From Tritrichomonas musculus (Eukaryota; Parabasalia; Tritrichomonadida; Tritrichomonadidae): a stretch of 64,000 nucleotides of DNA. Shown in pieces: positions 29,212-39,140 of this stretch. The notes under the pieces were generated by a model. The model searched no databases, was not told the origin of the DNA, and saw nothing but the letters and a program-made list of their open reading frames with translations. The translations under genes were made by a program, and so were the position numbers. Every line of letters begins with the position of its first letter. Within the stretch, counting starts at the first letter, position 1. The stretch covers positions 310,001 to 374,000 of the forward strand of contig JAPFFF010000012.1 of NCBI GenBank assembly GCA_039105265.1, in the 5' to 3' direction.

Positions 29212-29907
29212 TCATACAATAGAACAATTTGACTTAGGTTCTGTGGGAAGGTCGTCTCCTAGTGGCAACTCATCATCATCTTGCCCTTTTTGATTATCAT
29301 CTGCATTATCAAGGCAATCCTGAACTAAAATTTTGAATTCTTCAAAGTCGAGAGCTTCATTTTTTGACGTATCATGATCATTAAATTTTTTTATAACATC
29401 TTTCTTATCCATATTTAACAGAAAGCAAAGTTCTCTTTGCTGTCTATTGGTTATCATACCAAGACAATCAGAATCAAGAAGGTCAAAGCAAACACGAGTA
29501 TTGGCATTGAAAAATTGTCTTATTTGTCTGTCTCTTATCGCAATTAAAATCTGAATTAGTAAATAAAATTCGTCAAAATCAATAGTTGATGTTAAGTTTG
29601 TATCAAATAAATTAAATATAAATTCGCATTCCTTTTTCTTTATAACTTTATCTTTAAAGACTTCTTCTAGAAAAAATCTGATAACAACATCATCAAGGCC
29701 TTTTTGGGTATAATCAAGCATTTGATATAATTTTCTGATTATTTGATAGTTTCTAGCACTTAAATTATATGAAGGAGGAGTAAGATGCATGAAAGAAAGA
29801 ACTGTTCGTCTGAAATCGTCTTTATAAAATACTTTTCTCATTAAAAAATTACTTTCAGAAAAAGTTTTCGTTTTATCAAATGGAATATAAAATTTCTTCA
29901 TGCTCAA
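29212..29907 (-). CDS. EF-hand calcium-binding protein
   Basis: The ORF has 231 residues (229 from the ATG at 29901). It has at least two EF-hand-like loops: FDTNLTSTIDFDEFYLL (a canonical loop ending in Glu) and DHDTSKNEALDFEEFKIL (one residue longer). A degenerate loop, LLDSDCLGMITNRQ, lies between them. The C-terminus is acidic and Pro-rich and ends NCSIV. The layout recalls calcineurin-B/NCS-like or EF-hand-only ciliary proteins. No N-terminal myristoylation glycine is present. The 5' end overlaps the start of the divergent ARM gene by 22-28 bp, which is unusual. Ca2+ sensing is inferred from the loops. Confidence 0.75.
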   Translation of the reverse strand: MSMKKFYIPFDKTKTFSESNFLMRKVFYKDDFRRTVLSFMHLTPPSYNLSARNYQIIRKLYQMLDYTQKGLDDVVIRFFLEEVFKDKVIKKKECEFIFNLFDTNLTSTIDFDEFYLLIQILIAIRDRQIRQFFNANTRVCFDLLDSDCLGMITNRQQRELCFLLNMDKKDVIKKFNDHDTSKNEALDFEEFKILVQDCLDNADDNQKGQDDDELPLGDDLPTEPKSNCSIV

Positions 29908-31331
29908 AAGAACTAAACAAGACTGATCAAAATTATTATTTTATTGGAAGTACTGATAAATCTCAAGATATTTTTGATTTTCATGAAATATCGAAAATAT
30001 TTGGAGAAGTTCAAGTATTTCATGCCAACCAACAATACGATGAAGCTATTAAAAGCCTAATTCATTTAAGACATCGTGCATTAATAGAAAATCCAGATGC
30101 TTTCCCTTTGTTCAATGAAAATAATATTGCTTCAATTTTATTAGATTTTTTAAACAATAATTTCGATTTTTCGTTCAACAGAAACGCAATTTTAATAATA
30201 ATTGATTTTACAAGATCAAATGATAAGAGATATATTAATCAATTTATAAGTCTTTCTATTATTGACAAAATCAAATATTTTATTGATGAGAGTAATTTAT
30301 TAGCACCTTTTGCTCTTCTTGAAATATCATATATCTGTAATTATAAAAATACATTTGATTATTTAAATCAAGTTGATTTCAATTTTGATAAATTTTTTCA
30401 ACTCTTATTTACAAGCCATGGAAAAAGATCTTCTGAATTTATGGAATCATTTTCTTTACTTTCAAATATGCTTAATCCACAAGTTAACTTTAATGAAATA
30501 ATTATAATAATTAAGAACATTGATAAATTTATTAAAATTTTACCAATTCATGAATTGAGTTTATATATTAACTTAATTAATTTTATAGTTGATCTAACAG
30601 ATTATGATAATTTTTATGATTTTACCAAACAAACAGAACTTGTTCCAGATTTAATTAGCCTTTTGTATAGAATAAACAATCCAAACGATGTTAATATCAA
30701 ATTCGTTTATTCTTTACTTTCTATTATTACTTTTATTTCACAAGATTCTCGATGCCCTGAAATTCAAGGATCTTTTCTAATAGATTTTTATTTTAATTTT
30801 CAAAACCCTATTATTTCGCCATTTATCTTTTACATAATTGGGAATTTATGTAAATATCATATTGAGGGCCCTCAAAACCTATTTCATTCAATATTAAATA
30901 CCAATCCTTCTTTTGATTTAATTAATACGGCTATACAAAAAGGATTTATTAATGAACTTGGAAAAGTGATTTCAAATGCAAAATATTATAAAAAAATAGA
31001 AGCAGTGACATGCTTCTCAAAAATTATTGTATGCTCAACACAAACAATGAGAGTTGCAATTATTAACTCCTCTGGATTAAATTTAGTAACCATAATGAGT
31101 TTATTAATAGATTCACTTTTTTTTGATACTGATAATACTGAAGTTGATATAATTCTTGCATTACTGTGCCTTTTTGAAGATATACAAAAAACATTAAATA
31201 ATGAGGAAATTGCTTCTATTATAGAAGAAACAGACCTTAACCGAATTTATGAGCTTGATTTTGAAGGAGGAGAAGAAAACGCTATTTTAAAAAGACTTAA
31301 GAATTCATTGGAAGCATTTTATAATTTATAA
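29880..31331 (+). CDS. ARM/HEAT-like helical repeat protein
   Basis: The ORF has 483 residues. The N-terminal 40 residues are polar. Then come FGEVQVFHANQQYDEAIKSLIHLRHRALI and repeated amphipathic helix pairs typical of ARM solenoids (LLDFLNNNFDFSF..., LLSIITFISQDSRCPEI...). No catalytic motif is seen. No second in-frame Met lies near the N-terminus, so the start at 29880 is likely. This forces a head-to-head 5' overlap with the EF-hand gene. It converges with the importin-like gene 45 bp away. Role unknown; probably a scaffold or adaptor. Confidence 0.6.
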   Translation: MEYKISSCSKELNKTDQNYYFIGSTDKSQDIFDFHEISKIFGEVQVFHANQQYDEAIKSLIHLRHRALIENPDAFPLFNENNIASILLDFLNNNFDFSFNRNAILIIIDFTRSNDKRYINQFISLSIIDKIKYFIDESNLLAPFALLEISYICNYKNTFDYLNQVDFNFDKFFQLLFTSHGKRSSEFMESFSLLSNMLNPQVNFNEIIIIIKNIDKFIKILPIHELSLYINLINFIVDLTDYDNFYDFTKQTELVPDLISLLYRINNPNDVNIKFVYSLLSIITFISQDSRCPEIQGSFLIDFYFNFQNPIISPFIFYIIGNLCKYHIEGPQNLFHSILNTNPSFDLINTAIQKGFINELGKVISNAKYYKKIEAVTCFSKIIVCSTQTMRVAIINSSGLNLVTIMSLLIDSLFFDTDNTEVDIILALLCLFEDIQKTLNNEEIASIIEETDLNRIYELDFEGGEENAILKRLKNSLEAFYNL

Positions 31332-31376
31332 AACAAAAATCAAATCTATTTATATATTTAAAAAGAAGAAGAAGAA

Positions 31377-34271
31377 TTATTCGTCGGTTTGCTGAATTTT
31401 GGGCAATTTTGATTCTAAAAACTGCGCTAGTGGCTGAAAAGGTTGAAAATCGCCAATTTCTTCAATAATACAATTAATATCATCTTCATCAAGAAGTTCT
31501 TGTTCAACAAAAGCCGGGATAATATTTTGAGCACCTAAACTTCCATTTGAACGTTTATCTAACACAATTAATTTATCGCAATAACATCCTAGATTATCTG
31601 GATTTGAATAAAATAAGCTAACCATATTCAGAAAGTTGGGAACTTTTGAATCATATGTTTCTTGATCACATTTTAATAATAAATTTGCATATTGAAAAAC
31701 TGCATTTTGCTTAACAAGACAATCTTCATTTTCATTACCAATAATTTTCTCAAATTCAATTAGAATAGAAGAAGATAGATCAGGAGAATAATTGAATACT
31801 AATATGCCTATCAAATCAACAATTCTCTTTTTTATAGTAATATCATCAGATATTGAATAAAATTGGAACAAGTCATTTAGTATATTAGGCCGCTGAGCAG
31901 GGAGATATTTTGGGTCAGCAAAAGATAAAAAATCAGTCCAAACAGAAGCAATAAAAATTTTAATTGCTTGTCCAATACCAGGCAATGTGAAATAAGGAAC
32001 AATTTTTGTTATTTTATAAAAAGTAAGAATAGCTAAATCATCATCTAAATCAAACAACTCCTCATAACTATCAAATAGATTTTGCAAAGTTTGATTAATA
32101 ATATCTTCGTCATACCCATCGAAATATCCATCTTCTTTTAATACTTTTTGAATTACTTTCATTATTTGCTGAAATATCAATGACACTAAATTGGCAATAT
32201 ATTTTGCATATTTATTTTTGCTAGTCATGGAATATGAGGTTGATGCCAAAATACATAAAGATTCTATATCTGTTGTATTTTTAATCATATTATACACAGG
32301 CTCGATAAAATACAAAATTACATCATTTGTTGGTGTATCAAATATTTGAATAAAACGTGCATAAAGATCGATTGAATCATATTGAATTTCGTTGATTGGA
32401 AACGAAAAATATTTTATAATGATCATAATGATTTTATTATAAATATTTTCATTATTTTGAATGTCTGATAAACCAAAGATAGTTATTATTGATGTAAATG
32501 ATTGTAACATGTATGACAAATTTTGCAAGTCTGAGTCACTAAGTTCTATTTGATGGCTAGTAATTTTTTCAATATTTACTTTTTCATCTAAATTAAATAA
32601 AATTTCTAGGTATGCTTGAAGAAACGGAATGAAATCTTCTTTAATCTCTTCAATGATACCTACAAATGGAAGAGATACAGCAAGCGTAATTGAATCAAAT
32701 AAACTTGGAAGTATTTCATTAAGATAAGCGATTTTTGATTCTCGGTTTAAAAGTGAAATTAAATTTCCTACAATATGAACAAAAATTTCGTTCTCTGGCT
32801 GTTCAACAATACCATTTTTAGCCAATCCCAATAAATTTAAAGTAACAGTTTCCATTTCTGGATAATTATAATAAATTTTACAAAGAAGTGATGCCATTAT
32901 AAGTAATTTTTCGTTATCACAATTATTATTAAGCAATGCAATAACTGGCCCAATACATTTATAAAATGATTGGCTTCCATTGCACTCACACCAATTTACA
33001 AACAATTTGAAAATCTCGAAATTTTGGTTATTTAAATAATGGACAAAAATATCAACGACTTTTTCTTCAATCAAATCTCTAAGAGATTTCCCATCTTCTG
33101 AAGCTAGCTTATATTCATAACCTTTAGTAATAGATCTGATAATGATTTTCAAACAATTCTTCCTAACGATAGAGTCTACATGATAAATATTTTTAAATGC
33201 AAAATCCAATGAAAAATTTGATGGGATATAAAAAAGAAAAACTGATTGAATATAGATATTATCGCTCATTCCTAATTCTTTAATATAATTATTAAAAACA
33301 TCTGTTTGATCAGCCAATACCAATAAAATATATTTCAAACATTTTTTCCCTTCTTTGTAAATATCTTCATATTGATGTGGTTGCGAAATTGAGTTTGCTA
33401 TAGTTCCCAATAGTATTTTTGGATTTGAAATCGCTAAATCTCTGAATTCTTTACTTTTTGAAGCAAAATTATTAAACATATTAAAACATTGAACACGAAT
33501 ACCTTCTTCATGCTCTGGATTATTGGCTGCTTTCAAAATAAATAAGAAAAGATCACTGATACATGGCAAAAAAGGTGCCCTGTTAATTAGAAAAGCACAG
33601 TCGAATGCGTTTAAGGGCTTACTTAATGCAACATCGGGAATACTTGAAAACATAGCTGGTAAATTTGAAATGAATTTATCGCGATTTTCAAAATTAATAT
33701 CGTGCTTGATTAAAGTAAGACCACTGATAATCGATTGATAAAAAAGTAATTCTGATTCGGGGTTGAGATTCATGAAAGAACAAATATGATTTACTAGTTG
33801 TAAATTCGGGTAAGTATCAAATAAAAGTGTTAATGAACTTAATGAAATCAATGGCTGCACTTTATATAGATCAATCAAATATTGAGCAAATTCGTTTAAA
33901 GCTTTTTCGTCTGAAGGTGATCGAATAAAATAATCAAGAACAATAAAAAATGCATGATTTGCTAAATTTGAATCAGTAGTTTTGACAATAAAATCTAATA
34001 GAAATTTTTTTATACTATTGGCTACATCAATTGAAATGCGAGGCGTGGATGAAGACATACTTTTCAAAAAAAAATGAAGTCGAATCAATGCTTGCTGTGA
34101 TGAATTAATGGAAATATTTGAATCGATAATTCTAAATAAAATCGATATTACTGTTTCTGGTGAGCTCTGCTCGAGATATTGATATTGCTGTTCGGATTCA
34201 AAACGTTTTTCGTTATTTTCAGATGTAAATGATTCTAAAAGGTGTATAATTTGGTTTAAATCATTATCCAT
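31377..34271 (-). CDS. Importin-beta family karyopherin
   Basis: The ORF has 964 residues, the usual size of beta-karyopherins. The N-terminus fits an importin-beta N-terminal domain: LLESFTSENNEKRFESEQQYQYLEQSSPETVISILFRII, followed by a chain of HEAT helices. Acidic stretches occur near the C-terminus (ELLDEDDINCIIEEIGDFQPFQPLAQFLESKLP). Such proteins carry cargo through nuclear pores under RanGTP control; which cargo cannot be read. The start ATG lies only 39 bp from the TTAA where element 2 is inserted, so its promoter must be very short or lie in the element. It faces the ARM gene tail to tail. Confidence 0.78.
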   Translation of the reverse strand: MDNDLNQIIHLLESFTSENNEKRFESEQQYQYLEQSSPETVISILFRIIDSNISINSSQQALIRLHFFLKSMSSSTPRISIDVANSIKKFLLDFIVKTTDSNLANHAFFIVLDYFIRSPSDEKALNEFAQYLIDLYKVQPLISLSSLTLLFDTYPNLQLVNHICSFMNLNPESELLFYQSIISGLTLIKHDINFENRDKFISNLPAMFSSIPDVALSKPLNAFDCAFLINRAPFLPCISDLFLFILKAANNPEHEEGIRVQCFNMFNNFASKSKEFRDLAISNPKILLGTIANSISQPHQYEDIYKEGKKCLKYILLVLADQTDVFNNYIKELGMSDNIYIQSVFLFYIPSNFSLDFAFKNIYHVDSIVRKNCLKIIIRSITKGYEYKLASEDGKSLRDLIEEKVVDIFVHYLNNQNFEIFKLFVNWCECNGSQSFYKCIGPVIALLNNNCDNEKLLIMASLLCKIYYNYPEMETVTLNLLGLAKNGIVEQPENEIFVHIVGNLISLLNRESKIAYLNEILPSLFDSITLAVSLPFVGIIEEIKEDFIPFLQAYLEILFNLDEKVNIEKITSHQIELSDSDLQNLSYMLQSFTSIITIFGLSDIQNNENIYNKIIMIIIKYFSFPINEIQYDSIDLYARFIQIFDTPTNDVILYFIEPVYNMIKNTTDIESLCILASTSYSMTSKNKYAKYIANLVSLIFQQIMKVIQKVLKEDGYFDGYDEDIINQTLQNLFDSYEELFDLDDDLAILTFYKITKIVPYFTLPGIGQAIKIFIASVWTDFLSFADPKYLPAQRPNILNDLFQFYSISDDITIKKRIVDLIGILVFNYSPDLSSSILIEFEKIIGNENEDCLVKQNAVFQYANLLLKCDQETYDSKVPNFLNMVSLFYSNPDNLGCYCDKLIVLDKRSNGSLGAQNIIPAFVEQELLDEDDINCIIEEIGDFQPFQPLAQFLESKLPKIQQTDE

Positions 34272-35146
34272 AAAAAAATTAAATCATTTATAATATTGAA
34301 TAGTTTATATTAAGGGGGGAGTCTCACATGTTTAAAGCTCACTATATAAACAAAATTAAAATGTAAGATTTTGAGATTGTTGTTATAATCGTGAATAGAA
34401 CATGAAATGCTGACTTTTAATATTATTTTAAAGCAGCTCTAACTAATAAATATGATAATATTTAATTTCATTATTTAATCTTAAATTTTACTTTTTGGTT
34501 ATTCATTTAAACAATATATTTATATTTAATAATTAATATTATTAAAAATGATTTTTTTATTAAGATATTTCAATTTTATGTATATTCTGAAAAGTATTCA
34601 AATTTTTTCATATCCCTTAGTTAACCAGAAACCGAATACATTTGATAACTATATTAGCCTCATTATAACGAAATATTACATTGAAACCTAAAAGCTAAAT
34701 TGATTCAAAAAACTGATAGATCTTATTCAACACTTGCTTTCAACTATTAGTGAAACAATTACAATCAGTACTAATTATTTGCTTACATTTAAAAAGTAAA
34801 TCGATAAATATTTTTTATATCATTTCTTTTTTGAAGAAGATATTTCTATCTCATTACGTAATTTTATATCAATTAGCATTTAGTAATTAATTTTCTAAAG
34901 TCGAAATTTAATTTTTTTAAAAAAAACTATTTGAAAAATATGAAATTCTATCAAATAATAATATTAAAAATTATTAAATATTTTATATACCATCATGGTA
35001 TAAAGATTACTCTAATTTTTTATTATCAAAAAACTTATATGAAACACAAAAATATATATATATTTGATCATTTTTTCTGAAAATGCTGATTTGTTGAACT
35101 TTTTTTTTTCATTTTTTTGCTGTTATGAGATAATGAAAAAAGAACT

Positions 35147-35290
35147 GGCATCTTTGATCGGTTTTACTTAAAATTATTTTTAGTTGTCTTGTTTTTTATT
35201 GAAAATATGGCATCTTTGATCGTTTGTTATTGAAAATTATTTTTAGTTGTCTTGTTTTTTATTGAAAATATGGCATCTTTGATCGTTTAT
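35147..35290. repeat. 62-63-bp tandem repeats inside TTAA element 2
   Basis: GGCATCTTTGATCG recurs at 35147, 35209 and 35272, separated by the conserved spacer TTTTTAGTTGTCTTGTTTTT. The array lies between the left terminus and the transposase 3' end, the same relative place as the 133-bp array in element 1. Confidence 0.85.
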
Positions 35291-35561
35291 TACTGAAAAT
35301 TAATGCAATGATAATTTCTAGTCATTTCATAATTTTTATGGCTTACCAAACAAATTTGTTAAATAAAATCTTTTGTATTTCTTGTAATATTAAAATATAA
35401 TGAAAAAATGAATTTTTTTTAATCTTATATGTAAAAAATATTAGAATAAAAAAAGAAAAATATAAAAGAAAGATTATATAAAACCAAAATACCTTTTATT
35501 TAAAGGTGTAAAGTCTGAAGGTAGAGATACTAATTAAGTTTTTGAGATTAAGATAATATTA

Positions 35562-36851
35562 TTATTCAAATGAAAAATCTTTTTTGTCTTCGTTGTAATC
35601 GCCAGGTGGATCTTTTTTAGAGTATTTCTTTTTTCTGTAATGCTTTTTTTTTTCTCGATATTGAGGTGTTCTTTTTCGGAATATTTCTTGTTCTCTATCA
35701 TTTTCGAATGACAATATATCAGCTAATGATTGTTTTGGTACAAACTTTATAAGATCTAGGTCAGTCAACAAACTTGAAAAAAAATGAGGATCGTTATATA
35801 GGCATCCTGCCAAAAGGGTTCTAACTTCATATGATCGCGCGAAATAAAGTCTCTTTGGGGCCAGCATCGATATGAGGTTATTGAGACTCTCGTTGCATTG
35901 AGTATTGTTTCGAAAGTCGCAATTTTTAATAAAATTTTCGGTTTTATTGAAAAAGTTTTGCATTTTTTTAAAAGCAGTTTCATCGTTTTTCCCTAGTTCC
36001 CAATCAGAATGTGATGGTGGTAATGGACCATGCGAACAATTATCGTGGTTACCTATCATATGAAATGGAGAGTTCGTCCACATAAGTCCTCTCAATTCGA
36101 CATCTTCAATATTTGTAACTAAATATACTCCCCACGAAACAATTTTCACTCTCTTAGTTTCTATTTCATCAGAAAATAAATAATCATACTCCAATTTGTC
36201 AGCTAGCTTTGCAAAATTTCTAGACATGCATTGAAATCCATGCCTAGGATCGAAGGTTCGACTAAAATCCAGACCTGCTTTTTTCGCTTGATTTGGCGTT
36301 TTATTATCATTATCAGAAGTTATCGAGTTGCAACAATCAGGTCCCCATTTTCCAATAATTTGGTCAAAACTTAGTCTAGCTGCAGCAGATTCTAGCATAT
36401 TGGACGCAACGTTGACATCTTTTTTGTTTGTTGTTTGCATGTCAACAACTTTGTTTCTCCTGCAATCCATTGTTGCTGTTGTGCAATACATTGCATCACG
36501 ACAGGAGTCATATCTCCCATCTATTGAAATATTGGCATCATTCTGTTCAAATGTTTCCTTAGCAAACCTCTCAAAATGTTCAGAAGTACATTCTTTTATT
36601 TTCGGTATCAACTTTTGTTGGTGCCTATAAAAGGTAGATTTGCTAGGAAAACAGTTTCCTTGGATAGCAGCGCCGATGCGAGCTCTTTGAAAACCAGAGC
36701 CTTGTACTAAAGTACTGATGACAGCCATATCTGGTTGAACTTTTTTATAAGGAACATCTTCCTGAATCTCTTCTTTATCATCATCCTTTTTATTCCATCT
36801 AATATTTATTGCTTTTTGGTTTTTTATTTGGATTTTCCTTTTTGGCGCCAT
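35562..36851 (-). CDS. DDE transposase of TTAA element 2 (Kolobok/Mutator-like)
   Basis: The protein has 429 residues from the preferred start MAPKRK at 36851; the frame is open 57 bp further upstream. Architecture parallels the element 1 protein: MAVISTLVQGSGF, ISIDGRYDSCRDAMY (first Asp), KVVDMQT, TSDNDNKTPNQ (second Asp region), DPRHGFQCMSR, GNHDNCSHG, and QCNESLNNLISMLAPKR (candidate Glu). A Lys/Arg-rich tail ends with DPPGDYNE. The two proteins are clearly homologous but far apart, so elements 1 and 2 are distinct families and not copies of one. Cys and His near the DDE core (CCNS, NHDNCSH) could bind metal. Confidence 0.75.
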   Translation of the reverse strand: MAPKRKIQIKNQKAINIRWNKKDDDKEEIQEDVPYKKVQPDMAVISTLVQGSGFQRARIGAAIQGNCFPSKSTFYRHQQKLIPKIKECTSEHFERFAKETFEQNDANISIDGRYDSCRDAMYCTTATMDCRRNKVVDMQTTNKKDVNVASNMLESAAARLSFDQIIGKWGPDCCNSITSDNDNKTPNQAKKAGLDFSRTFDPRHGFQCMSRNFAKLADKLEYDYLFSDEIETKRVKIVSWGVYLVTNIEDVELRGLMWTNSPFHMIGNHDNCSHGPLPPSHSDWELGKNDETAFKKMQNFFNKTENFIKNCDFRNNTQCNESLNNLISMLAPKRLYFARSYEVRTLLAGCLYNDPHFFSSLLTDLDLIKFVPKQSLADILSFENDREQEIFRKRTPQYREKKKHYRKKKYSKKDPPGDYNEDKKDFSFE

Positions 36852-37179
36852 GAAAAATGAAAAAATGAAATAAACGTTAAAAAATATATGGTTAACAAAA
36901 TAAACCAACTTTTTATATATTAATACGTTTTTTTTTTAATTATAAACCTTTCAAAAAAATGGGACTCTGAAGAAAAAAACGTACACATATTATTATATCA
37001 TAATTAATGATTAAATATTTAAAATAGTATTTTATAATATTTATAATGGACATTTTCTTTTTGATTATAAATTTAAATTGTAGATTTTTCTAAAAAAAAA
37101 AATTAAGTTAAAAAAAGTGCAAAAAAGTTGAACAAAAATTTTCATATCTCCATTTTACCAGATGTAGTGATTCAAATCC

Positions 37180-37411
37180 TTAACGAATACATAATTTTTT
37201 ATTCCTATTAATAAAAAATATTATAACTTAGTTTGGTTGTAAAATCTTTAAAATTGAAAGACTACATACATTTTTAAATTTTGGTAAAATCTCTCTGTAA
37301 TTCATGATTTTTCAAAATGTATGTAATCATTCAATTTTAAAGATTTTACAGCCAAATTAAAAACTTATCATCAGTGAACCTAGGAATATAAAGTTATGTA
37401 TTCGATCAAAA
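37180..37411. repeat. Long imperfect inverted repeat inside TTAA element 2
   Basis: The core arm GTAAAATCTTTAAAATTGAA (from 37239) is mirrored at about 37330-37350. Pairing extends outward through TTGG/CCAA and CGAATACATAA/TTATGTATTCG. The arms total about 100 bp each with a short loop near 37290. It lies between the transposase start and the right end. It may be a nested foldback MITE or a transcript hairpin. Confidence 0.75.
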
Positions 37412-37819
37412 TTTAGTTTAATATTTATTGAAATATAATATAATTAATCTCCTTTCAATTAAAAAAAAAGTATTTCAAACATTTTTATGTATAAAAAAAT
37501 AGAATTTGGCATGACTACTGAGCACTTCATAATTTACAAATGAAAGGTAAACTGATGAATGCGACAAAATTAAAAAATAAGGAAATGTTTTGCAAATGAT
37601 TGAATATATAATTTCGTAAAAAAACAAAAATTTTTTATAAAAAAAATTTGAAAATATTAGTAATTATTAATTATTAGTATATTACTTAAGTAAAAAATAT
37701 AAAATAAATTAAAGAAATTGATTTTTTTTTATTTGGTCCGTCCCCCTTAAAAACCCAATTTGAATGCAATAATATACATATTTTTTACATAAAATTAATC
37801 TTAGATAATTTCTATTCAT

Positions 37820-38731
37820 TCATTTATATGAGCTTTTTATTTTGTCGTAAGATTGCTTAGCTTTATCATATCTTTCTTTTAATGCATCTTGAGACTTACA
37901 TACTTCCTTATATTTTGTTTTGATGTCTTCGATTCTTTTAATCTTTTTAAGGTATTCATCTTGCTCACCAATTTTAGATTTTATGGTAGAAATTTCTTTA
38001 TCACACTTTTCTATTTCATCCATATGATCATTAATTAATTGATTGAGCTTATCTTCTGGATTTTCTTGAGTTAAATCATGCCGCTTTAAAATATCTCCCA
38101 AACTTACATTTAATGATTCTAATTCATCATCCATTCGTTTGCTTTCGCTTTGCATTTCATCTATTTCTTCTTGTAATTGATCAATTTCTTGATTTTTTAA
38201 GATAGTTTCATCTTGAAAATCATTATATTGCTTTTGTAGAATCATAAAATCCATCATATTAATAACATATTTTTGCTTTTGGCTTTGAAGAAAATGACTT
38301 CTCTTATTAAAATTATCTTCTGATTCACGAATTATTAAAAATCGATTCAAATCTTCATATAAAAAAACCATTTCTGTTTTTGGCTTTTGCTGTGGTTGTT
38401 CAAAATCATCAGGAAAACATTTATGATAACATTCAACATCAATTTTTGATAATTTTCGAAGCTGATCTAGAGAAGCTAATGAAAAATCAATGAAAGAAAA
38501 TAATTTTATATATTCCATAGTCACTTTTTCTTCATTAGAAAAAAAATCAATAACTTGTTCGATAAAATCTTTTTGGGAAGGGAAACGACATTTGGGGTGA
38601 TTTAAGACATAAAATAAACAATCTTCAGGGACATCTTTAATACACGAAAAATTAATAGCCATTTGAGCTATTTGATCAGATTTTGATAAACATGAATTAA
38701 AACTTTTACCATCTTCTAGACTAGAGTGCAT
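37820..38731 (-). CDS. BACK-like + coiled-coil protein, likely N-terminally short paralogue
   Basis: The ORF has 303 residues. Residues about 30-95 (DVPEDCLFYVLNHPKCRF... then EYIKLFSFIDFSLASLDQLRKL) match the BACK-like helical region of the BTB protein at 62036-63373. Residues about 160-300 are a long charged coiled coil (NQEIDQLQEEIDEMQSESKRMDDEL...). No BTB domain precedes it, and a stop codon stands directly before the ATG. It may therefore be a naturally short member or a gene that lost its first domain. It sits alone in the 1.39 kb between TTAA elements 2 and 3, with its 3' end 73 bp from element 2. Confidence 0.5.
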   Translation of the reverse strand: MHSSLEDGKSFNSCLSKSDQIAQMAINFSCIKDVPEDCLFYVLNHPKCRFPSQKDFIEQVIDFFSNEEKVTMEYIKLFSFIDFSLASLDQLRKLSKIDVECYHKCFPDDFEQPQQKPKTEMVFLYEDLNRFLIIRESEDNFNKRSHFLQSQKQKYVINMMDFMILQKQYNDFQDETILKNQEIDQLQEEIDEMQSESKRMDDELESLNVSLGDILKRHDLTQENPEDKLNQLINDHMDEIEKCDKEISTIKSKIGEQDEYLKKIKRIEDIKTKYKEVCKSQDALKERYDKAKQSYDKIKSSYK

Positions 38732-39140
38732 TCAGTACTGAACAAAATTACTTTTATTCAAAAAATTCAGAAGGAAAAATATTTGCACTTATATCTTGAT
38801 AAATTCAAGCATAATTACTGTTATTAAATCTTATATATACTTTATATTAAGATATTATCTTTTTTTGAATAAATATATATTTATTCGGTGAATCAAATAA
38901 TAATAAAAATTTAATATTTCAGTTATGACAGTTAAAAAGTATCATATTAGACATTTAAAGCAATGTAATTCATTGTTAATCATTAATCTAAAAAAAAAAA
39001 AAAAAAAAAAAAATCATTATTTTTATGAATTCATTATCATTAGGTAGAAGTCAATGAAATCGTTAAGTGCAACATGTTAACTTCTTTAAAAAACGTACTT
39101 TGTTTAAAGTAAACGTGCATCATTTATATATTATAATTAA
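38732..39140. other. Intergenic spacer with A-run
   Basis: This is AT-rich sequence between the BACK/coiled-coil gene and the left TTAA of element 3. It contains an A-run of about 23 at 38991-39013. No gene or repeat is otherwise visible. Confidence 0.5.

Larger units (their letters stand above)
34314..37746 (-). mobile_element. TTAA element 2: autonomous-looking Kolobok-like DNA transposon
   Basis: The 3433-bp element has left end GGGGGGAGTCTCACATG and right end, reverse-complemented, GGGGGACGGACC. TTAA flanks both sides (34310-34313 and 37747-37750). The terminal inverted repeat is short and imperfect. It carries one intact transposase on the minus strand, related to that of element 1 (same start MAPK, same PPGDYNE tail). 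Inside are 62-63-bp tandem repeats (35147-35290) and a long imperfect inverted repeat (37180-37411). Confidence 0.78.

Noticed and set aside
34314-37746. piggyBac origin for the TTAA elements
   Set aside because: TTAA would fit, but the transposases show the Mutator/Kolobok-like DDE layout with NES(L/F)N near the end and no piggyBac-style Cys-rich C-terminal domain.
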